The notes below the pieces were generated by a model. It did no database searches, was not told where the DNA came from, and was given only the letters and a program-made list of their open reading frames with translations. Both the position numbers and the translations under genes were made by a program. Source: an uncultured bacterium (GTDB lineage: Bacteria > Bacillota > Clostridia > Lachnospirales > Lachnospiraceae). From it: 14,038 nucleotides of DNA. Shown here piece by piece: positions 1-6,568 of this stretch. The stretch spans positions 1 to 14,038 of the forward strand of contig CAJMMS010000043.1 in NCBI GenBank assembly GCA_905214675.1, in the 5' to 3' direction. Positions within the stretch are counted from its first letter, which is position 1. Each line of letters begins with the position of its first letter.

Positions 1-594
1 CTGCTGCTTATATTCTGCACGCATCTGATGGATCCTGAAATCTGCCGGCAGATAATCCATCGCCACCTGGACGTACTGACAGTTATTTACATGATGATTC
101 GTATCCAGATGATGCTTCTGCACCACAAAAGCCTCCTGCTGCTCATACTCGCCCGGCAGTTTGATCTTGCGGGGTGCATAATCCATATCCAGTTTTGGTT
201 CCAGCCCGTATGCCGTGGTATCGCGCTCCGTCAGTTTGACAGGAAGCCCGTTTTCCGCATTGATATAGGTCCAGTACGTATTGGCATAGGCGAGCCGTTC
301 TCCACCCTTTGTTTCCATGCAGAAATTACGCATTCCCAGGAAACTCCGGAATCCATACGCCCAGGTCGAAGTGGTGATCTCTTCTCCCAGATACGGATAG
401 CGGTCCACGATCACCTGCCATGCGGATAATACCCAGAATCTTTTCCATTCCTTGAGGACTTCCATTCCAAGACCTACTTCTTCCGACTGAAAAGTACTGC
501 AGTCCTGAAAATAATTCAGAACTCCCGGCAGTGTCAACAGACCATTTTCTCCGATTTCACTGTAGCGGACTCTCCCGCTGAAACTGTATGCCAT
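1..594 (-). CDS. Acyl-ACP thioesterase, C-terminus cut by window edge
   Basis: Reading the minus strand from ATG at 594 gives 198 codons with no stop before the window edge; the missing C-terminal part is probably 40-50 residues, since bacterial members are about 240 aa. The family hydrolyses acyl-ACP to release free fatty acids in the cytosol and is built of two hot-dog folds. Seen: an N-terminus VRYSEIGENG (residues 9-18), a YFQDCSTFQSEE stretch (28-39), and the second-domain motif HLDTNHHVNN (162-171), in which D164, N166 and H168 match the D-x-N-x-H-V-N active-site pattern. A GGGG ribosome site lies 6 bases before the chosen start. An in-frame ATG at 612 has no such site. The gene is divergent from the acetyltransferase at 782. 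Family identity is strong; chain-length preference cannot be read from the sequence. Confidence 0.88.
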   Translation of the reverse strand, partial: MAYSFSGRVRYSEIGENGLLTLPGVLNYFQDCSTFQSEEVGLGMEVLKEWKRFWVLSAWQVIVDRYPYLGEEITTSTWAYGFRSFLGMRNFCMETKGGERLAYANTYWTYINAENGLPVKLTERDTTAYGLEPKLDMDYAPRKIKLPGEYEQQEAFVVQKHHLDTNHHVNNCQYVQVAMDYLPADFRIHQMRAEYKQQ

Positions 595-654
595 ATATAT
601 CCCCGCTTTCATTTCTACTGCTGAATAGTTACCAAAATCTATAATTATTTCTCA

Positions 655-665
655 GTAAACTTTAC
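655..665. promoter_or_regulatory. Short palindrome between divergent thioesterase and GNAT genes
   Basis: GTAAACTTTAC is a perfect 5+1+5 palindrome, 61 bases upstream of the thioesterase start. It lies in the thioesterase promoter region, next to a TATAGA-like hexamer on the minus strand near 640. It could bind a dimeric repressor, but at 11 bases in AT-rich DNA chance is a real alternative. It does not resemble the FapR or FabT sites I know. Confidence 0.25.
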
Positions 666-712
666 CATTTCCCGTTTTTATTTGCAACCGTCAGAACAAC
701 ACATTTTTTCCT

Positions 713-741
713 CTGTTATTTTTCCTTTCAGGTGCTATAAT
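713..741 (+). promoter_or_regulatory. Extended -10 promoter for GNAT gene
   Basis: TGCTATAAT at 733-741 is a perfect TATAAT preceded by the extended TGn element; the -35 region (CTGTTA, 713-718, 17-base spacer) is poor, as is common for extended -10 promoters. Transcription would start near 748, after the upstream ATG at 743, which supports translation from 782. Confidence 0.6.
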
Positions 742-781
742 CATGATAAAATATTTAAAGGAAATCAAGGAGGAACCTTTC

Positions 782-1360
782 ATGTCATCTGATGAAAAGA
801 TCACGATCCGCACCGCCAGGGAATCCGATGCCCCGGCTCTTCTCGCGATCTACGCACCTTATGTCGAAAACACTGCCATCACCTTTGAATACGATGTGCC
901 ATCTATAGAAGAGTTTACATCCAGAATCCACCATACTCTGGAAAAATATCCATACCTCGTCGCAGAAAAAAACAGCCAGATCCTTGGCTATGCCTACGCC
1001 AGCCCGTTCCACGAGCGTGCCGCTTACGACTGGGCTGTAGAAACTTCAATCTATGTCGATCAGAACTGCAAGCACATGGGAATCGGCAGACTCCTGCACG
1101 ATGCTCTGGAACAGACACTCAAAGCTCAGGGAATCCTCAACATGAATGCCTGCATCGCCTATACACCTTCCGCCGATGCTCATCTGGATAATAACAGTGT
1201 TGAGTTTCATTCACATATGGGATACCGTCTTGTAGGAGAATTTTATCAGTGCGGTTACAAATTTGATACCTGGTATAATATGGTCTGGATGGAAAAACAG
1301 ATCGGAGAACATCACAAAAACCAGCCTGCTCCGATCGCCTTCAAAGAGTTTCATAAATAG
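782..1360 (+). CDS. GNAT N-acetyltransferase, phosphinothricin acetyltransferase-like
   Basis: A 192-aa protein that should transfer acetyl from acetyl-CoA to an amine. The N-terminus IRTARESDAPALLAIYAPYVENTAITFEY (about 8-36) is typical of the Pat/YncA subgroup, which acetylates phosphinothricin, methionine sulfone or related amino-acid analogues. The acetyl-CoA binding motif A is seen as QNCKHMGIGRLL, a Q-x-x-G-x-G/A variant, followed by a conserved helix; HSHMGYRLVGEF near the C-terminus matches the usual C-terminal GNAT strand. The start at 782 is chosen because AAGGAGG (767-773) sits 8 bases before it, while the in-frame ATG at 743 lacks a site and probably precedes the transcript start. 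The gene is monocistronic, and the hairpin beyond it belongs to the opposing tRNA. The real substrate is unknown. Confidence 0.88.
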   Translation: MSSDEKITIRTARESDAPALLAIYAPYVENTAITFEYDVPSIEEFTSRIHHTLEKYPYLVAEKNSQILGYAYASPFHERAAYDWAVETSIYVDQNCKHMGIGRLLHDALEQTLKAQGILNMNACIAYTPSADAHLDNNSVEFHSHMGYRLVGEFYQCGYKFDTWYNMVWMEKQIGEHHKNQPAPIAFKEFHK

Positions 1361-1362
1361 GC

Positions 1363-1391
1363 AGAAAAAAAGCACCTCATCTGAGGTGCTT
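1363..1391 (-). terminator. Intrinsic terminator of tRNA-Gln
   Basis: AAGCACCTCA (1370-1379) pairs with TGAGGTGCTT (1382-1391), a 10-bp stem with a two-base spacer (loop effectively four). Read on the minus strand it is followed by a T run (1365-1370), so it ends the tRNA-Gln transcript. On the plus strand no T run follows. Confidence 0.8.
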
Positions 1392-1397
1392 AAGTAG

Positions 1398-1469
1398 CAG
1401 GGCTACAAGGATTCGAACCTTGAACTGACGGAGTCAGAGTCCGTTGCCTTACCGTTTGGCGATAGCCCT
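1398..1469 (-). tRNA. tRNA-Gln(CUG)
   Basis: 72 nt fold into a full cloverleaf: acceptor AGGGCTA/TAGCCCT, D stem GCC/GGC, anticodon stem ACGGA/TCCGT around loop CTCTGAC (anticodon CTG at positions 34-36), and T arm CAAGG-TTCGAAT-CCTTG. Discriminator is G. No CCA is encoded (CTA follows), so it must be added after transcription. The body resembles Firmicutes tRNA-Gln. The CUG anticodon marks it as the second glutamine isoacceptor, reading CAG only. Confidence 0.95.
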
Positions 1470-1518
1470 TCATTCATTCGCTTGCGTTTTTTATTTCTTA
1501 TCGCTCGCGACGAATGTT

Positions 1519-1547
1519 ATTATATTACAGGGTTTCAAAAAAATCAA
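1519..1547 (-). promoter_or_regulatory. Sigma-A promoter of tRNA-Gln
   Basis: On the minus strand TTGATT (1542-1547), a 17-base spacer and a perfect TATAAT (1519-1524) lie about 45 bases upstream of the tRNA 5' end. The predicted leader contains a TCGCTCGCGA-like GC patch that would be removed by RNase P. Confidence 0.75.
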
Positions 1548-1568
1548 CCCCTTTTTTTAATTTTTTTT

Positions 1569-1606
1569 AAAAAAATTTGATTTTCCTGAAAACCCGCATA
1601 AAATCA
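1569..1606 (-). terminator. Weak terminator overlapping the diguanylate cyclase stop
   Basis: On the minus strand TGATTTT (1600-1606, including the stop codon) can pair with AAAATCA (1578-1584) across a 15-base loop, followed by AAATTTTTTT. The stem is AT-only, so read-through into the tRNA-Gln unit is possible. Confidence 0.35.
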
Positions 1607-2863
1607 GCCTTTTTCGGGTGTACTTCCCATTTCTTCCTGATAAATTTTCTTATGCTCCCGTTTCTGCTGGTACATGATCCGGTCTGCTTCCTCCAGAATT
1701 ATTTCCGGCGAAAGTTCTTCATGTTCCTTCGGCACTTCCACGATCCCGCAGCTGAAACTCATTGCATACGGTTTGCCGCAGTCACTGCTGAACTCGTGCT
1801 GCACCCTGTAGACTTTGTCCCTTGCAATGCTTACCGGACAGTTTCTCAGGATAATGCAGAACTCGTCTCCACCGATTCTGGCAAAAACATCTCCTTTACG
1901 GATATAATCCTGCACCGTCTCTGCAAAATGCCGGATATACCAGTCTCCCTCAGAATGCCCAAATGTATCATTGACATATTTCAGATGGTCAAGGTCACAG
2001 TAACAGAAAATCAGTCTCTCACCCGTCGCCAGAAGTTCATCGGCTTTTTCCTGGAAAAAAAATCTGTTGCCGACTCCGGTCAGTTTGTCGTGATGAGCCT
2101 CAACCTTGAGCTGTTCTTCCCGCCGCCTTGTCTCAGTCACTTCCTGAATGATATGTGTATAGGCCTTCCTGCCCTGCCACTTCATCATACCTGTCGTGAT
2201 CCGGTAAAATCTGTTCTCGGAATCCTCAGCTTCCCAGTCCCACTCATAAGACTCCAGCTGATCATGCTCTCCGTCAGCGATCCTTGCCGTCTGTTCCATG
2301 CAGATCCGATAGATTCCCCGCTTCTTCACATCAACCGCGCGGTTGCAGTAAAATACTTCCTGCCCGTCCAGACTCGTCACGAGGATCTCCTCCTCGCTTC
2401 GGGCGATCAGTTCCATCAGAAGCTGATTATAACTCTCTGCCATCTCTGCATGACGTTTCTCAGCCTCGGCTTTGCGTTCCAAAATCATTTCTCTCTCACG
2501 GAGCTGTTTCGTCATCGTATTAAAAGCCTCTGAGAATTCGCCAAGATATGACACGGTCTGGGAATAATCTCCCTTGGCAACCTGCTTTGCCTGCCAGGTG
2601 AGGTGATTCAGATTTGCGTGGATATTTTTGAGGTTTTCACACAGAAAATTTTCTCTGGAAGGTGTAAAACCCGAAAGATCCCCCTTGGACAATGCCGCAG
2701 AGTAAGCCTTCATTTCCTTGACTGCCCTTTCCAGATAATTCAGACCAAGTCCCAGTTTCTGGTAAGGCTCATCCAGTTCATTTACATCCAGCATCTTTAC
2801 TTTCGGGTCATACAATATATCTCTTAAATACTCAAACAATAACTTACAGTTTTTTTCTTCCAT
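1604..2863 (-). CDS. Diguanylate cyclase: HAMP-like, PAS and GGDEF domains
   Basis: A 419-aa protein expected to make cyclic di-GMP from two GTP. No membrane segment is visible, so it should be cytosolic. Order: an N-terminal helical part with two HAMP-like segments (about 50-122, ALSKGDLSGF then QVAKGDYSQTVSYLGEF); a charged coiled-coil linker (122-155); a PAS-like domain (about 150-245); and GGDEF (about 255-410). Catalytic features are intact: DKLTGVGNRFFF (259-270), D290-L-D-H with the N298/D299-T-F-G-H element, and GGDEF at 331-335. The product-inhibition I-site R322-x-x-D325 lies exactly five residues before GGDEF, so feedback inhibition is expected. There is no EAL or HD-GYP domain. 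AGGAGA lies upstream of the ATG. It follows the V4R gene on the same strand, 231 bases away, and the two may act together. Confidence 0.93.
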   Translation of the reverse strand: MEEKNCKLLFEYLRDILYDPKVKMLDVNELDEPYQKLGLGLNYLERAVKEMKAYSAALSKGDLSGFTPSRENFLCENLKNIHANLNHLTWQAKQVAKGDYSQTVSYLGEFSEAFNTMTKQLREREMILERKAEAEKRHAEMAESYNQLLMELIARSEEEILVTSLDGQEVFYCNRAVDVKKRGIYRICMEQTARIADGEHDQLESYEWDWEAEDSENRFYRITTGMMKWQGRKAYTHIIQEVTETRRREEQLKVEAHHDKLTGVGNRFFFQEKADELLATGERLIFCYCDLDHLKYVNDTFGHSEGDWYIRHFAETVQDYIRKGDVFARIGGDEFCIILRNCPVSIARDKVYRVQHEFSSDCGKPYAMSFSCGIVEVPKEHEELSPEIILEEADRIMYQQKREHKKIYQEEMGSTPEKG

Positions 2864-2878
2864 AAAAAAATTCTCCTG

Positions 2879-3061
2879 GTTCCATTCATTATCGGCATTT
2901 CATGACCACACGCTTTGCAGAATGGAACTATGTAAGCGACAACGCTTATTCTTCGTAACTGTTCAATACCCTCACAGTCACGAGTCAAAATGCATTCCAA
3001 CTCACCTTCGGTGAGAGCATTTTGACTTGTATGTCTCGGGATTTTGGCAAAAATATGCCAC
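2879..3061 (-). promoter_or_regulatory. Hairpin-rich leader before the diguanylate cyclase
   Basis: The 231-base gap holds several inverted repeats. The largest has outer arms AGTCAAAATGC (2983-2993) and GCATTTTGACT (3017-3027) around an inner CTCACC/GGTGAG stem (3001-3015). Downstream on the minus strand are TAAGCG-acaa-CGCTTA (2933-2948) and GAATGGAAC (2920-2928) with GTTCCATTC (2879-2887), the last arm ending right beside the AGGAG ribosome site. Upstream is TGGCA...TGCCA (near 3045-3061). None has a T run, so these are not simple terminators. It could be a structured 5' UTR or a dispersed intergenic repeat. I cannot match it to a known riboswitch. Confidence 0.5.
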
Positions 3062-3094
3062 CCCCCTCGCGGGATACTACCTGTTAGCTAAATA

Positions 3095-3628
3095 CTATTC
3101 TTCTACATTAGCCTGAAAACGGCATACTCTATCTCCTGTAGCCCAGCAGTCTACCTCGATCGCTGTATACTGTTTGCCGGAATATACAGACAAGATTCCG
3201 GCGATAAATCCCTCGTCATAATTGCAGACAGTCTCTCCAAGCACAGGAAGTCCGGAACAGTCTGCGTCCTCTGCTACTGTAAGGATGATCTTGCCGCTCT
3301 CCTCATCTACATCCTCAATTCTCAGAACACCAATCTTAAGCTCTTTCATCTTGTTCTGAAGTTCATTTACAAACTGATCCATCGGCTGGTCCAGATTGAG
3401 CATATTTTTTGTAAAATATTCTCCTGCCATACGTCCGGCGCTGCGGAATACTTCTACCTGCTCATCCTTGCCGTATCTTCTGATCAGTTCTTCCTTGAGA
3501 GAATATTCCAGTAAACGATATACGAGAACCGGTAATTCCTCTCCCAGATTTCCCCTGCTGTTCTCATCATATTTCAGATATTCCTCGAACTGGATCGGCT
3601 TTCTGTCCGCCATAAAAATATTATCCAT
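3095..3628 (-). CDS. Stand-alone V4R-domain protein
   Basis: A 177-aa soluble protein. The C-terminal half (about 115-172) carries the V4R (4-vinyl reductase) signature: DCSGLPVLGETVCNYDEGFI (123-142), then EVDCWATGDRVCRF (158-171). C124, C135, C161 and C169 could bind a metal; C161 and C169 belong to the conserved C-W-x-x-G-D-x-x-C-x-F pattern. V4R domains are small-molecule sensing modules found in regulators and tetrapyrrole or hydrocarbon-related proteins; ligand and role here are unknown. The N-terminal half is helical and resembles nothing I recognise. The start at 3628 is chosen because GGGAGA (3637-3642) lies 8 bases upstream; an ATG at 3652 has no ribosome site. It is divergent from pncB and upstream of the diguanylate cyclase, so a sensor-effector pair is possible but unproven. 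Confidence 0.8.
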   Translation of the reverse strand: MDNIFMADRKPIQFEEYLKYDENSRGNLGEELPVLVYRLLEYSLKEELIRRYGKDEQVEVFRSAGRMAGEYFTKNMLNLDQPMDQFVNELQNKMKELKIGVLRIEDVDEESGKIILTVAEDADCSGLPVLGETVCNYDEGFIAGILSVYSGKQYTAIEVDCWATGDRVCRFQANVEE

Positions 3629-3686
3629 AATGTAAATCTCCCGCATTCCCAATGGCAGCTAATTGTATACTGCCTTTATCTTATAT

Positions 3687-3715
3687 ATAATAAAGGATTG
3701 CATATCTTATGTCAA
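3687..3715 (-). promoter_or_regulatory. Sigma-A promoter of V4R gene
   Basis: On the minus strand a perfect TTGACA (3710-3715), 17-base spacer and TATTAT (3687-3692) give a strong promoter, with transcription starting near 3680 and a leader of about 50 bases. Confidence 0.8.
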
Positions 3716-3753
3716 TTTAACGTTCCTTTTGTCGGCAAATAATTGGTGGTTTA

Positions 3754-3803
3754 TGTAAAATATTAGTGCTGATCGTGTAAAATAATGCTATAATGGTTTT
3801 ACA
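3754..3803 (+). promoter_or_regulatory. pncB promoter with three phased TGTAAAA sites
   Basis: TGCTATAAT (3786-3794) is a perfect extended -10; the -35 is weak (GTGCTG, 3766-3771). TGTAAAATA occurs at 3754-3762 and again at 3776-3784, and the inverted form TTTTACA at 3797-3803. Their centres are 22 and 21 bases apart, about two helical turns, so all three face one side of the DNA and the last two bracket the -10. This looks like a repressor operator. NAD salvage genes in Firmicutes are often controlled by the niacin-responsive repressor NiaR, but I do not assert that this is its motif. Confidence 0.55.
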
Positions 3804-3814
3804 TTTTGATATAG

Positions 3815-3836
3815 GATGCCTTTACAAGCCGGCATC
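3815..3836 (+). promoter_or_regulatory. Small hairpin in pncB leader
   Basis: GATGCC (3815-3820) and GGCATC (3831-3836) form a 6-bp stem with a 10-base loop inside the predicted pncB 5' UTR, 20 bases before the ribosome site. It has no T run and is too small for a known riboswitch; it may only stabilise the transcript. Confidence 0.35.
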
Positions 3837-3869
3837 TGTGATCTATTCGCTTAATAAAGGAGAAACTGG

Positions 3870-5333
3870 ATGAGAGCAACCAACCTGACCCTGCTCACAG
3901 ATTTATATGAATTAACGATGATGCAGGGTTATTTCAAAAACCCAACCAACCAGACTGTTATCTTCGACATGTTCTATCGTGTCAATCCATGCGGAGGAAG
4001 CTTCGCGATCACAGCAGGTCTGGAGCAGATGATCGAGTATATCGAGAATCTTCACTTTGAAACAGAAGATATTGATTACCTCAGAAGTCTTAATATTTTT
4101 GAAGAAGATTTCCTGGAATATCTGAGCACTTTCCGTTTTACCGGAGATATCTACGCAATTCCGGAAGGAACTGTCGTATTCCCAAGAGAGCCGCTTGTCA
4201 AAGTTATCGCTCCGATCATGGAAGCACAGCTTGTCGAGACCGCAATCCTCAATATCATCAACCACCAGAGCCTTATCGCTACCAAAGCAGCTCGTGTCTG
4301 CTATGCGGCACGCGGTGACGGGATCATGGAATTTGGTCTTCGCCGTGCACAGGGACCAGACGCAGGTATCTATGGTGCACGTGCCGCAGTGATCGGCGGA
4401 TGTGCCGGAACTTCCAATGTTCTGACCGGTCAGATGTTCAATGTTCCTGTACTTGGTACACACGCCCACAGCTGGATCATGAGCTTCCCGGATGAATACA
4501 CTGCATTCAAGACTTACGCCAAGATGTACCCGAATTCCTGTACACTTCTGGTCGACACCTACGATGTACTCAAATCCGGTGTCCCGAATGCGATCCGCGT
4601 TTTCGAGGAAATGCGTGAAGAAGGAATCAAACTGACACACTATGGAATCCGTATCGACAGCGGTGACCTCGCATACCTTTCCAAAGAAGCCTACAAGATG
4701 CTGGCTGCTGCCGGATTTGACGATGCGACGATTTCCGCTTCCAGCGATCTGGATGAGTACCTGATCGACAGCCTCAAGACACAGGATGCCAAGATCAACT
4801 CCTGGGGTGTAGGAACCAACCTGATCACCAGCAGTGACAACCCGGCTTTCGGCGGTGTATACAAACTTGCCGCAGTCAAGGACGCAGGAAGCTCCACCTT
4901 CACACCAAAGATCAAGCTTTCCGAAAACACAGAGAAAGTCACCAACCCGGGCAACAAGACCGTTTACCGTATCTACAGCAAATCCACCGGTAAGATCAAG
5001 GCAGACCTCATCTGTATGGCAGACGAAGTTTTTGATCCAGAAGAAACCATGATCATCTTCGACCCATCTGATACCTGGAAAAAGACCAAGGTTCTCGGTG
5101 GCACTTATGAGCTTCGTGAACTCCTGGTTCCGGTAATCCGCGAGGGCAAACGTGTCTACACTTCACCGGAAGTTATGGAACTTCGCGAATACTGCAAGAA
5201 AGAACAGAACACTCTCTGGGATGAATCCCGCCGACTGGTAAATCCTCAGAAAGTATATGTAGATCTTTCTCAGAAATTATATGACATCAAGAAAAACCTG
5301 CTCGAAGAAATGAGCGAGAAAGCACTCGACTGA
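3870..5333 (+). CDS. pncB: Nicotinate phosphoribosyltransferase
   Basis: A 487-aa enzyme, normal length for the long bacterial form, converting nicotinate and PRPP to nicotinate mononucleotide with ATP hydrolysis: the first step of the Preiss-Handler NAD salvage route. Seen: N-terminus NLTLLTDLYELTMMQGYF (5-22), typical of the family; MEFGLRRAQGPDAGIYGARAA (153-173) and GCAGTSNVLTG (177-187) of the phosphoribosyl-binding site; GTHAHSW (196-202) with the phosphorylated catalytic His (H200 by alignment with NAMPT-type enzymes); RIDSGDLAYLS (261-271); and SASSDLDEYLI and GVGTNLITSSDNPAFGGVYKL (289-333). AAAGGAG lies just before the ATG. The gene is rich in C-ending codons, like the DAHP synthase after it, suggesting good expression. 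It has its own promoter and is divergent from V4R. Confidence 0.96.
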   Translation: MRATNLTLLTDLYELTMMQGYFKNPTNQTVIFDMFYRVNPCGGSFAITAGLEQMIEYIENLHFETEDIDYLRSLNIFEEDFLEYLSTFRFTGDIYAIPEGTVVFPREPLVKVIAPIMEAQLVETAILNIINHQSLIATKAARVCYAARGDGIMEFGLRRAQGPDAGIYGARAAVIGGCAGTSNVLTGQMFNVPVLGTHAHSWIMSFPDEYTAFKTYAKMYPNSCTLLVDTYDVLKSGVPNAIRVFEEMREEGIKLTHYGIRIDSGDLAYLSKEAYKMLAAAGFDDATISASSDLDEYLIDSLKTQDAKINSWGVGTNLITSSDNPAFGGVYKLAAVKDAGSSTFTPKIKLSENTEKVTNPGNKTVYRIYSKSTGKIKADLICMADEVFDPEETMIIFDPSDTWKKTKVLGGTYELRELLVPVIREGKRVYTSPEVMELREYCKKEQNTLWDESRRLVNPQKVYVDLSQKLYDIKKNLLEEMSEKALD

Positions 5334-5336
5334 GAC

Positions 5337-5363
5337 TATCAAATTCAATGAATTGATACTTTT
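5337..5363 (+). terminator. Weak terminator after pncB
   Basis: TATCAA (5337-5342) pairs with TTGATA (5353-5358), with two further pairs inside past a bulge, and TTTT follows at 5360-5363. The stem is AT-rich, so termination may be partial. Confidence 0.4.
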
Positions 5364-5405
5364 ACAGTTTAACGCATTAATTTGCTAGATTTTTTCTTTA
5401 CGACA

Positions 5406-5414
5406 TGTTATACT
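5406..5414 (+). promoter_or_regulatory. Extended -10 promoter of DAHP synthase gene
   Basis: TGTTATACT gives an extended -10 (TGn plus TATACT at 5409-5414); the -35 region is poor (TAGATT at 5386-5391, 17-base spacer). Start would be near 5421. The 60-base leader contains a small CACCTT/AAGGTG hairpin (5432-5454), with no room for a T-box or peptide attenuator. Confidence 0.55.
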
Positions 5415-5481
5415 GTGTTAGATTGAAAAAACACCTTACACATATATAAAGGTGCCATCTATACACTGGAGGAAATACATC

Positions 5482-6513
5482 ATGTCTATGAAGATCAATC
5501 ATGAACTTCCACTTCCGGAAGTCCTGAAAAACGAATACCCGCTCAGCGATGAATTAAAAGCAGTCAAACAGGCTCGTGACGAAGAGATCCGCCGGATCTT
5601 TACCGGTGAATCCGATAAATTTGTTGTACTTGTAGGTCCTTGCTCTGCAGACAACGAGGATACTGTCTGCGAATACGTCAACCGCCTCAAGAAAGTCGCT
5701 GACAAAGTTTCTGATAAGTTAATGATCATCCCGCGTGTTTACACCAACAAACCGCGTACTACCGGAGATGGATACAAAGGAATGCTCCATCAGCCAGATC
5801 CGGACAAAGCTCCTGACCTTCTTGCCGGCATCATCGCGATCCGTAAGATGCACATGCGCGTTATGCAGGAAACAGGACTTTCATCTGCCGATGAAATGCT
5901 TTACCCGGAAAACAGAAGTTACCTCGACGATATCCTCTCTTACGAGGCTGTCGGTGCACGCTCTGTTGAGAACCAACAGCACCGCCTTACCGCCAGCGGA
6001 ATGGATATCCCGGTCGGCATGAAGAACCCGACCAGCGGCGACCTCTCCGTTATGCTTAATTCCGTCACTGCTGCACAGCATCCGCATCATTTCATTTATC
6101 GTGGATGTGATGTTGAGACATCCGGTAACGACCTGGCCCACACCATCCTCCGTGGAGGTGTCAACCAGTATGGACAGGCAATTCCGAACTATCATTATGA
6201 AGATCTGATCCGACTCTACAACCTGTACAGCCAGAAGGATCTCAAAAACCCGGCTGTCATCATTGATGCCAACCATTCCAACTCCAACAAGAAATACAAG
6301 GAGCAGATCCGTATCGTAAACGAAGTTCTCCACAGCCGCAACTGTAATCCGGAACTTCACAAACTTGTCAAAGGTGTCATGATCGAGAGCTATCTGCTCG
6401 AGGGACGCCAGGACATCAGCGACCACATGACTCCTGGATGCTCTATCACCGATTCGTGTCTTGGATGGGAGGATACTGAACGCCTGATCTATGAAATTGC
6501 TGAGAAATGCTAA
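5482..6513 (+). CDS. 3-deoxy-7-phosphoheptulonate (DAHP) synthase, class I AroF/AroG type
   Basis: A 343-aa enzyme joining phosphoenolpyruvate and erythrose 4-phosphate to make DAHP, the first step of the shikimate pathway. Seen: LVGPCSADN (50-58), KPRTTGDGYKG (90-100), VGARSVENQQHR (157-168), PVGMKNPTSGD (177-187), DANHSNSNKKY (262-272) and ESYLLEGRQ (302-310). The four metal ligands of E. coli AroG (Cys, His, Glu, Asp) line up with C54, H265, E302 and D324. Residues 1-45 include the short extension that in AroF/G/H carries feedback control; which amino acid inhibits it cannot be told. The start at 5482 is chosen because GGAGG (5468-5472) lies 9 bases before it; the in-frame ATG at 5452 would place that ribosome site inside the gene. 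It ends at a strong terminator shared with spoVT. Confidence 0.95.
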   Translation: MSMKINHELPLPEVLKNEYPLSDELKAVKQARDEEIRRIFTGESDKFVVLVGPCSADNEDTVCEYVNRLKKVADKVSDKLMIIPRVYTNKPRTTGDGYKGMLHQPDPDKAPDLLAGIIAIRKMHMRVMQETGLSSADEMLYPENRSYLDDILSYEAVGARSVENQQHRLTASGMDIPVGMKNPTSGDLSVMLNSVTAAQHPHHFIYRGCDVETSGNDLAHTILRGGVNQYGQAIPNYHYEDLIRLYNLYSQKDLKNPAVIIDANHSNSNKKYKEQIRIVNEVLHSRNCNPELHKLVKGVMIESYLLEGRQDISDHMTPGCSITDSCLGWEDTERLIYEIAEKC

Positions 6514-6526
6514 TAAAAACAGAAAC

Positions 6527-6568
6527 ACCGGAGATTCTTTTTTCACTCAAAGAATCTCCGGTATTTTT
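6527..6568. terminator. Bidirectional terminator between DAHP synthase and spoVT
   Basis: ACCGGAGATTCTTT (6527-6540) and AAAGAATCTCCGGT (6549-6562) form a perfect 14-bp stem with an 8-base loop. The plus strand continues ATTTTTATTG; the minus strand continues GTTTCTGTTTTTATT. It therefore serves both convergent genes. Confidence 0.92.

Noticed and set aside
743..781. Earlier in-frame ATG of the GNAT gene
   Set aside because: It precedes the predicted transcript start, lacks a ribosome site, and the AAGGAGG at 767-773 points to 782.
1370..1391. Hairpin as terminator of the GNAT gene
   Set aside because: No T run follows on the plus strand, while a T run follows on the minus strand, directly after tRNA-Gln.
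1577..2533. Long open frame on the plus strand opposite the diguanylate cyclase
   Set aside because: It has no family motifs or ribosome site, and it mirrors the codon structure of a strongly recognisable GGDEF gene on the other strand.
2864..3094. Cyclic di-GMP riboswitch upstream of the diguanylate cyclase
   Set aside because: The leader is structured, but the conserved GEMM core with its GAAA tetraloop and receptor could not be found on the minus strand.
3912..4640. 242-codon minus-strand frame inside pncB, and a similar 221-codon frame at 5881-6546 opposite DAHP synthase
   Set aside because: Both are antisense shadows of highly conserved enzymes with biased codons; neither encodes recognisable motifs.
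5421..5481. T-box or leader-peptide attenuator before DAHP synthase
   Set aside because: The leader is only about 60 bases, with one small hairpin, no T-box sequence and no terminator.
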